Shown one piece after another: positions 1 through 10,800 of a stretch of 64,000 nt of DNA. The first letter of the stretch is position 1, and the number at the start of each line of letters is the position of its first letter. The DNA is from Thermocatellispora tengchongensis (lineage in GTDB: Bacteria > Actinomycetota > Actinomycetes > Streptosporangiales > Streptosporangiaceae), in assembly GCF_014202315.1 (NCBI RefSeq), contig NZ_JACHGN010000018.1, positions 1 through 64,000 on the forward strand, in the 5' to 3' direction. Made by a program: the position numbers and the translations under genes. The notes beneath the pieces were generated by a model. It was not told the DNA's origin. It was given only the letters and a program-made list of their open reading frames with translations, and searched no databases.

Positions 1-1890
1 GAGCGGGTCGTGCGGTCCCTGGCCGAGGTGCACGTCCGGGGTGTGCCGGTGGACTGGCGGGCGGTGCTGACGCCCGCACGGCCGGTGGATCTGCCGACAT
101 ATGCGTTCGTACGGGAGCGGTACTGGGCCCAGGGAGTGCCGGCGGCGTCACGGCGTGGGGACGGGAATCGGCCGCGGACGGCGGACTGGCGGTACCGGAT
201 CACCTGGGTCCCGGTCGCGGGCCGCCGCCCCGCCGTGCTGAGCGGAACGTGGCTCGTGGTCACCGGGTCGGCGGGCGCGGGTTCGGCTCGTGAATGCGTC
301 CAGGCGCTGGCCGGTCATGGCGCGGAGGTCGTGCTGGCCGAGGTTTCGGCGGCGGACCGGGAGGCCCTTGCGGCCCGGGTGCGGGAAGCCGTCGGGACGC
401 AGGCCGTGTCCGGGGTGGTGTCGCTGCTGGCGTTGGATGAGGAGCCGCTGGCGGGCGCTCCGGTGGTGCCGGTCGGTCTGGCCGCCACGGTCGCGCTGAT
501 CCAGGCTCTCGGCGACGCCGGGACGACCGCGCCGCTGTGGGTGCTGACCCAGCGCGCCGTCACGACCGGCGACGGCGATCCCCTCACCAGTCCGATCCAA
601 GCCCAGGTGTGGGGGCTGGGGCGGGTAGCCGCTCTGGAGCACCCGGACCGGTGGGGCGGCCTGATCGACGTGCCCGAGGTCCTGGACGGCGTGGCGGCGG
701 AGCGGTTGTGCGCCGTGCTGGCCGGGTCGGGTGAGGACCAGGTGGCGATCCGGGACACGGGCGTGCTGGCCCGCCGCCTGGTACGCGCCCCCCGGCCGAG
801 AGCTGGAGGCGTGTGGGCGCCGCGCGGGAGCGTTCTGGTGACCGGGGGAACCGGCGCGATCGGTGGCCGGCTGGCCCGCTGGGCCGCGACCCGGCGCGCG
901 AAGCGGGTGGTGCTGACGAGCCGTTCCGGTCCGGCTGCCACCCGGATCGGCGCGCTGGCGGCGGAACTGGCGGCGGCGGGGACGTCGGTGGCGGTGCTGG
1001 CCGGTGATGTAGCCGTCCGATCCGAGGTGGCCGCCCTGATCCAGTGGATCGGTGCGAGCGGGCCCGGGGTGAGTTCGGTGTTCCACGCGGCCGGTGTGGG
1101 TGGCGGTGACGCGCTGGCCGACCTGGACGTGGCCGGTCTGGGCGTGTCGATGGCGGCCAAGGCCGGTGGCGCGGCGCATCTGGATGCGCTGGCGGTGGAT
1201 CTGGACGCGTTCGTGACGTTCTCCTCGGGTGCGGCGACGTGGGGCAGCTCCCACCTCGGCGGGTATGCGGCGGCGAATGCGTTCCTGGACGCGCTGGTGG
1301 AGGACCGCCGTGCGCGCGGGCTGGCGGGGACGTCGGTGGCGTGGGGGCTGTGGGGCGGCGGCGGGATGGCCGAGGGCTGGTCCGGGGCGATGTTGCAGCG
1401 GATGGGCCTGCGGGAGATGGACCCCGACCTCGCGATCGGCGTGCTGGCGCAGGCCCTGGATCACGGCGAGGGGCCGATCACGGTCGCCGACATCGACTGG
1501 GCGCGGTTCGCGCCGGTTCTGACGGTGCATCGGCCCAGCCCGTTGATCGGTGACCTGCCCGAAGCGCGGGAAGCACTCAGCGAGCCGGCGGCTGAGCAGG
1601 GAACCGCCGGTGGCGAGCTGACGACCCGGCTGACCGGCCTGAACCGAGCCGACCAACTCCGGATGCTCACCGATCTGGTGCGGACCGAGGCGGCTATCGT
1701 CCTGGGCCACTCCTCTCCTGAGGCGCTGGCGGCCGGGCGGGCGTTCAAGGATCTCGGCTTCGACTCGCTCACGGCGGTGGACCTGCGCAACCGGCTGAAC
1801 GCCGCGACCGGGATGAGCTTGCCGGCCACGCTGGTGTTCGACTACCCGACCTCGGCGGCGCTGGCAGGGTTCCTGCGTTCGCGGCTGCTG
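1..1890 (+). other. Module A (partial): AT C-terminal linker - KR (A1 type) - ACP
   Basis: Only the post-AT linker remains (VDLPTYAF-type motif near 88-111), so extender choice cannot be read. The KR has a TGGTGAIG cofactor motif at 841-864, catalytic Lys 1159-1161, Ser 1225-1227 and Tyr 1264-1266. Trp sits eight residues before Tyr, there is no LDD motif, and Leu is at Tyr-3. By published KR fingerprints this is A1 type, giving an L-hydroxyl with unepimerised alpha carbon. The ACP phosphopantetheine Ser is at 1765-1767 in GFDSL. Unlike every other KR-only module here, it lacks the roughly 50-residue dimerization element between AT and KR. Confidence 0.9.
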
Positions 1891-4800
1891 GGGGACCGGG
1901 ACGAGGTCGCGGTCGTCACTGCAGCCGTTTCGGATGAGCCGATCGCGATCGTCGGCATCGGGTGTCGTTTCCCGGGCGGGGTGCGTGGTCCGGAGGACTT
2001 CTGGCGGTTGCTGGCGGGCGGCGCCGATGTGGTCTCGGACCTGCCGACCGACCGCGGCTGGGACATGTCGGCCATCTATGACGCGGCCTCGGCCGAGCCG
2101 GGGCAGGGCCCTCGTGGCGGGTTCGTCTACGACGCGGGCGAGTTCGATCCCGGGTTCTTCGGCATCAGTCCCCGTGAGGCGATGGCGATGGACCCGCAGC
2201 AGCGGCTGCTGCTGGAGACCTCCTGGGAGGCGCTGGAGCGGGCCGGAATCGACCCGGGACTGCTGCGCGGGTCGCCGACCGGCGTGTTCATCGGGGCCTC
2301 CTGGTCCGGATACGGCCTGGACCGGCAGGAAGCGGACAGTGACAAGGCGCACTTGTTCACCGGCATGTCGAGCAGCGTGCTGTCCGGCCGGGTCTCGTAC
2401 ACGCTGGGCCTGGAAGGGCCGGCGGTGTCGGTGGACACGGCCTGCTCGTCCTCTCTCGTCGCGCTGCACATGGCAGGCCAGGCGCTGCGGTCGGGCGAAT
2501 GCACGCTGGCGCTGGCGGGCGGCGCGTTCGTGGCGGCGACCCCGGTCATGTTCACCGGCTTCGACGCCCAGCTCGGCCTGGCGAGAGACGGCCGCTGCAA
2601 GGCGTTCGGAGCCGCAGCGGACGGAATGGGGATCGCCGAGGGCGTGGGCGTCCTGGTGGTGGAGCGGTTGTCGGACGCCCGGCGGAACGGGCACCGGGTG
2701 CTGGCGGTGGTCCGGGGCAGCGCGGTGAACCAGGACGGCGCCTCGAACGGGCTGATGGCGCCGAACGGCCCGTCGCAGCAGCGGGTGATCCGGGCGGCGC
2801 TGGCCAACGCCAAGCTGGCGCCCCGGGATGTCGATGCGGTGGAGGCACACGGCACCGGCACGACCCTCGGGGACCCGATCGAGGCGCAGGCCCTGTTGGC
2901 GACGTACGGGCAGGACCGGCCGCAGGATCGTCCGCTGTGGCTGGGGTCGGTGAAGTCGAACATCGGTCACGCCCAGGCCGCGGCCGGGATGGCCGGCGTG
3001 ATCAAAATGGTGCTGGCCCTGCAACACCAGGAACTGCCGCGAACCCTGCACGCGGACGAGCCCTCACCCCACATCGACTGGTCCTCCGGCGAGGTACGCC
3101 TGCTGAACCGGGCCGTGGCCTGGCCCATCGGCGACCGCCCCCGCCGGGCCGGGGTGTCGGCCTTCGGGGGCAGCGGCACCAACGCCCACGTCATCCTGGA
3201 GGAAGCCCCCGCCACCGAGCCCGGCACCGGCGACACGACCGACACCCCGGATGACGCCCCGAAGGTGCTGACCGGCGGCCCCACGGCCTGGCTGCTCTCG
3301 GCCCGCAGCGCCGCCGGGCTGGCCGCCCAGGCCGAGCGGCTGGGCGAGTTCGCCTCGGCCGGAGAACCGCCGGACCCGATCGACGTGGGCTGGTCCCTGG
3401 TCACCACCCGGTCGGCGTTCGAGCACCGCGCGGTCCTGCTCGGCGAGAACCGGGACGAGCTGACGGCGGGACTGGCCGCGCTCGCCGCCGGCGAACCGGC
3501 CGGCGGCGTGATCGGCGGGGTGATCGGCGGCACGGTTCCGGCCGGCGGTGAGGTCGGCCGGGTCGTGTTCGTCTTCCCGGGCCAGGGTTCGCAGTGGGCC
3601 GGGATGGGCCGGGAGTTGGCCGAGAACAGCCCGGTCTTCGCCGCCCGGCTGGCGGAGTGCGCGCGGGCGCTGTCGCCGTACGTGGACTGGTCGTTGGACG
3701 ACGTGCTGGCCGGAGGCGAGGGCGCGCCGAGCCTGGACCGGGTGGACGTGGTCCAGCCGGCGCTGTGGGCGATCATGGTGTCGCTGGCCGCCGTCTGGGA
3801 GGCCGCCGGGGTGCGGCCGGACGCCGTCGTCGGTCACAGTCAGGGCGAGATCGCCGCGGCCTGCGTGGCCGGCATCCTGACGCTGGAGGACGCCGCGAAG
3901 GTGGTGGCCCTGCGTAGCCGCGCCCTGACCAGGCTGTCGGGACGCGGCGGGATGCTGTTCATCGGCGAGTCCGCCGACGCCGTAGAGGCTCGGGTGGCCG
4001 CCTGGGACGGCCAGGTGGCGATAGCGGCCGTGAACGGCCCCGCCGCCACGGTGGTCTCGGGTGAGCCCGCCGTGCTGAGCGAGGTGGCCGCCGGGTGCGA
4101 GCGGGACGGCGTCCGGGCCCGGGTCCTGCCGGTGGACTACGCCTCCCACGGCCCGCAGGTGGACACCCTCCGGGACGAGATCCTGACCCTGCTCGCCGGG
4201 GTCGCCCCCGGGCCGGCGCGCGTGCCGATGGTGTCGGCGATGACCGGTGAGTTCCTGGCCGGTCCCGAGATGGACGCCGAGTACTGGTACGCGAGCCTGC
4301 GCTCCAGTGTGCGGTTCCGCCGCGCGATCGAGGTTCTCGGCGCCGGGTACGGCGTGTTCGTCGAGGTCTCCGCGCACCCGGTGCTGACCGCCGCCGTCGC
4401 CGACACCGTGGAGGACGCGGTGGTGGCGGGCACGCTGCGCCGGGACGACGGCGGCCCGAGCCGGCTGCTGGCCTCCCTGGCCGAGGTTCACGTGCACGGT
4501 GTCGCCGTCTATTGGGCGGCGGTCCTGCCCGCCGGGCGGCGGGTCGCCCTGCCGACCTACGCCTTCCAGCATCAGCGGTACTGGCCTGTGAGCGTGGCCG
4601 GCGCCGCCGACGTCGCCTCGGCCGGGCTGGGATCGGTCGGGCATCCGTTGCTCGGCGCCGTGGTCGAACTGGCCGACGGCGACGCCCTGGTGTTCACCGG
4701 GCGGCTGTCACTGACGGCCCACCCCTGGCTCGCCGGTCACGAGGTGGGCGGAACCGTCTTCTTCCCCGGGACCGGGTTCGCCGAGCTCGCGGCGGTGGCC

Positions 4801-7800
4801 GGGGCGCGGCTGGGGTGCACCCGGATCGACGAGCTGACCATGGCCACGCCCTTGGTGCTGCCCGCGACCGGCGACGTGCAGGTCCAGGTCACCGTGAGCG
4901 CCCCCGGCGGTGACGGCCGGCGGGACGTCGAGATCTTCGCCCGGCCGGTGGACGCCGGCGTCCCGTGGACCCGGCACGCCGCCGGGCGGGTCGCCCCGGC
5001 CCCGCCGCCCGCCGATTTCGCCGATGGCGAGTTCACCGTCTGGCCCCCGGCCGGTGCCGTGGCCGTGCCGCTGGACGGCGTGCACCAGGACCTGGCCGCG
5101 ATCGGGCCCGCGTTCCAGGGACTGCGGGCGGTGTGGCGGCGCGACGGCGATGTCTTCGCCGAGGTCGTCCTGCCCGAGGCGATCGCCGGCAACGCCGCCG
5201 ACTTCGGCCTGCACCCGGTCCTGCTGGACGCCGCTCTGAGCGCCGTCTGGCACGCCGGGCCGGTCGTCGGCGGGGATGGCGCTCGGATGCCGTTCGCCTG
5301 GTCCGGGCTGTCGTTGTACGCGGTCGGCGCATCGGTGTTGCGCGCCCGGTTGCGGCAGTCGCCGGCCGGCGCGGTGTCGCTGGTCGCGGCCGACGCGACG
5401 GGCGCGCCGGTCGTGTCGGTGGAATCGCTGGTCCTGCGCCCGGCCTCGGCCTCGGCGGCGGCCCGGAGCGCCCTGCGGGACGCCTTGTTCCGCGTCGAAT
5501 GGACCCCCGTCGCGGTGCCGGCGCCCGCCTCCGGTGGCCGCTGGGCGGTCGTCGGGCCCGACCGGCTGGGGCTGGCCGAGCGCCTGGGCGCGGCCGGCGT
5601 CGAGGTGAGCGCGTACGCCGATCTGGCCGCGCTGGCGGCCGCGATCGAGGCGGGCGGAACGGCTCCGGAGACCGTGCTGGCCGGTCTCGGGACGGCGGCT
5701 CACATCCAGGAGGACGCGGACGAGGGCGCGGCCGCCCGGCGGGTGACCGGTGAGGCGCTGGAGCTGGCGCAGCGGTGGCTGGCGCTGGACCTGCCGGCGC
5801 GGCTCGTCGTCGTCACCCGGGGGGCGGTCGCGACCGAACCCGGCGAGGGCGTGGCCGACCTGGGCGCCGCGGCCGCCCGGGGTCTGCTCCGCTCGGCGCA
5901 GAGCGAGAACCCCGGCCGGCTGATCCTCATCGACCTGCCCGGCGACGCCGGTGCCGCTCCGGACCCGGCCGGGGTGCTGGTCGCCGCGCTGGACACCGCG
6001 GAGCCGGAGATCGCCGTCCGCGGCGGCGGCGCCTACGCCCGCCGCCTGGCCCGCCCGTCCGCCGTCGCGGCACCGGCGGGCGCCACAAACGAGACGGCCC
6101 CGGACGACGAGGCGAACCCGGGCGACGAGAGCACGTCCCCCCGTGTTCCCGGCGCCGTTCTGGTCACCGGCGGCACCGGGACGCTGGCCGGCCTCACCGC
6201 CCGGCACCTGGCCGCGACCGGCCGCGCCGCCCATCTGATCCTGGTCAGCCGCTCCGGGCCGGGCGCCGCCGGGGCCGCCGCCCTGGCCGCCGGCATCGCC
6301 GCCACCGGGGTCGGCGTGATGGTCGCCGCCTGCGACGCCGGGGACCGGGCCGCCCTGACCGCCCTGCTCGCCGGTCTTCCCGCCGGGACCAGACTGTCCG
6401 GCGTCGTCCACACCGCCGGAGTCGTCGATGACGGCATCATCGGCTCGCTGACCCCGGAGCGCGTCGATGCCGTGATGCGGCCCAAGACCGACGCGGCCTG
6501 GGCCCTGCACGAGCTGACCCTGGGCCTGGATCTGGACCTGTTCGTCCTGTTCTCCTCGGTCGCGGCCACGTTCGGCGGACCCGGGCAGGGCAACTACGCG
6601 GCCGGCAACGCCTTCCTCGACGCGCTGGCCGAGCGCCGCCGCGCCGACGGCCTGACCGCGGTCTCCCTGGCCTGGGGAGCCTGGATGGCCGGCGAGGGGA
6701 TCGGCCGCAACCTGAGCAAGGGCCTGCTGGACCGCATCACCCGCGCCGGCGCCGGCGAGTTGTCCGCCGACGAGGGCCTCACCCTGCTCGATCTGGCCCT
6801 CACCCGGGACGAGGCCGTGCTGATGCCGGTCCGGTTCGACGTCGCCGGGATGCGCGCCCAGGCCGCCCGCGGCGCCGAGGTCCCGGCCCTGCTGAGAGGT
6901 CTGGCCGGTCCCGTCCGGCTGTCCACGGCCTCGGCCGCGGGCCAGGGCGCCGGAGCGGACACGTTGCGCCGGCGGCTCGCCGGAGTGTCCCCGGCCGAAC
7001 GCGACCGGGTGCTGACGGATCTCGTGCGCACCCACGTGGCCGCCGTCCTGGGGCACACGTCGGCGGACGCGGTCGAGCTGAGCCGGGCGTTCACCGACCT
7101 CGGGTTCGACTCGCTGACCGCCGTCGAGCTGCGCAACCGGCTGAGCGCCGCGACCGGGCTGCGGTTGCCCGCCACGCTGGTGTTCGACTACCCGACGGCC
7201 GGGGTCCTGGCCGGTCATCTGGCCTCCGAGCTGCTCGGCGTCCTGAGCCCGGACGCGACCCGGCCCGCGCTCACCGCCGTCCCGATCGAGCCCGGCGAAC
7301 CGATCGCGATCGTGGGGATGGGCTGCCGGTTCCCCGGCGGCGTCCGCGACCCGGAATCGTTGTGGGAACTGCTGTCCGCCGGGGGCGACGCGATCACAGA
7401 GCTGCCCCTGGACCGGGGCTGGGACATAGCCGGCATGTACCACCCGGACCCCGACACCGCCGGCACCTTCTACGCCCGCAGCGGCGGATTCGTGCACGAC
7501 GCCGCCGAGTTCGATCCGGGCTTCTTCGGGATCAGTCCCCGCGAGGCACTGGCCATGGACCCGCAGCAGCGGCTGCTGCTGGAGATCTCGTGGGAGGCGC
7601 TGGAACGGGCCGGGATCGACCCGATGAGCCTGCGGGGCTCGCAGACCGGGGTCTTCGCCGGCGGCTCGGCCCTGGGATACGGACTGTTCGCCTCGACCGG
7701 CTCCGAAGGCCACCTGCTGACCGGGGGCTCGACCAGCGTGCTGTCCGGGCGCGTCTCCTACACCCTGGGGCTGGAGGGCCCGGCGGTCACCGTGGACACG

Positions 7801-10800
7801 GCCTGTTCCTCCTCGCTGGTGGCGCTGCATCTGGCCGCGCAGGCGCTGCGGGCGGGGGAGTGCTCGCTGGCCCTGGCCGGCGGTGTCACGATCATGGCGA
7901 CGCCGGGGGCGCTGGTCGGTTTCTCGCGCCAGCGCGGGCTGGCCCAGGACGGGCGGTGCAAGGCGTTCTCGGCGCACGCCGACGGCATCGGTATGGCCGA
8001 GGGCGCGGGGATGATGCTGCTGGAGCGGTTGTCGGACGCGCGGCGGAACGGGCATCCGGTGCTGGCGGTGATCCGGGGCAGCGCGGTGAACCAGGACGGC
8101 GCCTCGAACGGTCTGACCGCGCCGAACGGCCCGTCGCAGCAGCGGGTGATCCGGGCGGCGCTGGCCAACGCGCGGTTGTCGGCCGCGGAGGTGGACGCGG
8201 TGGAGGCGCACGGCACCGGCACGACCCTCGGGGACCCGATCGAGGCCCAGGCCCTGCTGGCGACCTACGGGCAGGACCGGCCCGAGGATCGTCCGTTGTG
8301 GCTCGGTTCGGTGAAGTCCAACCTGGGGCACACGCAGAGCGCGGCGGGTGCGGCCGGGGTGATGAAGATGGTGCTGGCCCTGCGGCACCAGGAACTCCCC
8401 CGCACCCTGCACGCCGAGGAGCCCGCGGAGAACATCGACTGGTCGGCCGGGAACGTCGAGCTCCTGGCCAAGCCGAGGCCCTGGCCGGTCAACGGGCGGG
8501 TCCGGCGGGCCGGAGTGTCGGCCTTCGGCATCAGCGGCACCAACGCCCACGTCATCATCGAAGAAGCCCCCGCCGCCGGCGATCCCCCGTCCACCGCAGG
8601 TGATCCGGAGCCCGCCGTACCGGTGCTGACCGGCCCGGTGGCGGCGTGGCTGGTTTCGGCGCGATCCGGTGCCGGGCTGAGGGCGCAGGCGGGCCGGCTG
8701 GGTGAGTTCGTGCGGGCTCGTCCGGAGCTGGATGTCGCGGATGTGGCCTGGTCGCTGGTGACGAGCCGGTCGGTGTTCGAGCACCGGGCGGTGGTGGTCG
8801 GCCGGGATCGGCCGGAGTTGCTGTCGGGGTTGTCCTCGGTGGCGGCCGGTCGCCCGGCGGCGGGCGTGGTGACCGGGACGGTTCCGGCCGGTGGCGGTGG
8901 CGGCCGGGTGGTGTTCGTCTTCCCCGGTCAGGGCAGCCAGTGGGCCGGGATGGGCCGGGAGCTGGCCGAGGCCAGCCCGGTGTTCGCCGCCCGGCTGGCC
9001 GAGTGCGGCCGGGCGCTGGCCCCGTACGTGGACTGGTCGTTGGACGACGTGCTGCACGGCCGCGAGGGCGCGCCGGGCCTGGACCGGGTCGATGTCGTCC
9101 AGCCCGCCCTGTGGGCGGTGATGGTGTCGCTGGCGTCGGTGTGGCAGGCCGCCGGAGTGGAACCCGACGCGGTCGTCGGTCACAGCCAGGGCGAGATCGC
9201 CGCGGCCGTGGTGGCCGGAATCCTCACCCTGGAGGACGCCGCCAAGATCGTGGCGTTGCGGAGCCAGGCGCTGACCGCGTTGTCGGGCCGGGGCGGGATG
9301 CTCTCGATCGCCGAGTCCGCGGACGCCGTGGCCGCCCGGGTGGCGCACTGGGACGGGCGCGCGTCGGTGGCCGCGGTCAACGGGCCGGATGCCACCGTGG
9401 TGTCCGGTGACCCGGACGCCCTGGCGGAGGTCCTGGCCGGGTGCGAGCGGGACGGCGTGCGGGCGCGGATGCTGCCGGTGGACTACGCCTCGCACGGCCC
9501 GCAGGCCGATGAGCTGCGCGAGGAGATCCTGCGGCTCCTGGACGGCGTCGTTCCCGGGCCCGCCCGGGTCCCGATCGTGTCGGCGATGACCGGTGAGTTC
9601 CTGCGAGGCCCGGAGATGGACGCCGGATACTGGTACGCCAGCCTGCGCGCGCCCGTGGAGTTCTCCCGGGCGATCGAGGCGCTGGGCCGGGCCGGATACG
9701 GGGTGTTCGTCGAGACCTCCGCGCACCCGGTGCTCGTCACCGCCATCGGCGCCACCCTGGAGAACGCCCGGCCCGGCGACGACCCGGCGGAACCCGGTAC
9801 CGCCCGGGGCCTACGCCGGCCGCCGGTGCTGACCGGAACCCTGCGCCGCGACGACGGCGGCGCGGATCGGATGCTGGCCTCCCTGGCCGAGGTGCACGTC
9901 CACGGCGTCCCGGTGGACTGGGCCGCCGTCCTGCCCACCGGAGCACGGGTCGATCTGCCCACGTACGCCTTCCAGCACCAGAGGTTCTGGCTGGAGACCG
10001 GAAAGGCACTCCGGAGCGGCGACCCCGCCGAGGCCCGGTTCTGGGCCGCCGTGGAGGACGGCGACCTGGCCGGCCTGACCGGCACGCTCGCCGTCGACCC
10101 GGACAAGCCGTTCCGCGAGGTCCTGCCCGCGCTGGCGTCCTGGCGGCAGCGCGAACGCGGCGAAACGGTCACCGCGGGCTGGCGGTACCGGATCTCCTGG
10201 CCGGCCCTGCCCGACCCGCGGCCGGCGCCGCTGACCGGGACCTGGCTGCTCGTCGCCGCCCCCGCCCAGCGGGAACTGGCCGGCGCCTGCATGTCCGCCC
10301 TGGACGCGGCCGGCGCCGACGTCGTACTCGTCGAGACCGCACCCGGCGAGACCGGCCGGCAGGCGCTGGCGGACCGGCTCGACCCCGGCCCGGCGCCGGC
10401 GGGAGTGGTCTCGCTCCTGGCCCTGGACGAGGCCCCGCTGCCCGGCGCGCCGGTGGTCACCACCGGCCTGGCCGGAACGCTCGCCCTGCTTCAGGCCCTC
10501 GGCGACCGCGGGATCGAGGCGCCGCTGTGGGTCCTGACCCGGGGAGCCGTCGCCGCCGGACCCGGCGAGACGCTCGCCTCGCCCGGTCAGTCGCCGGTGT
10601 GGGGCCTGGGCCGGGTCGCGGCCCTGGAGCATCCCGGCCGGTGGGGCGGCCTGATCGATCTGCCCTCGGAACTGGACGAGCGGGCCGCGGATCGGCTGGT
10701 CCGGCTCCTGGCCGCCGGCGACACCCTGTCCGGGGAGGACCAGGTGGCGATCCGCGGCGACGGAATCCGCGTCCGCCGTCTGGTCCGGGCGCCCCGGACC

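Noticed and set aside
10-12. GTG at 10 as the start of PKS-1
   Set aside because: The frame is open to base 1 and the sequence is already inside an AT-to-KR linker; this is the window edge, not a gene start.
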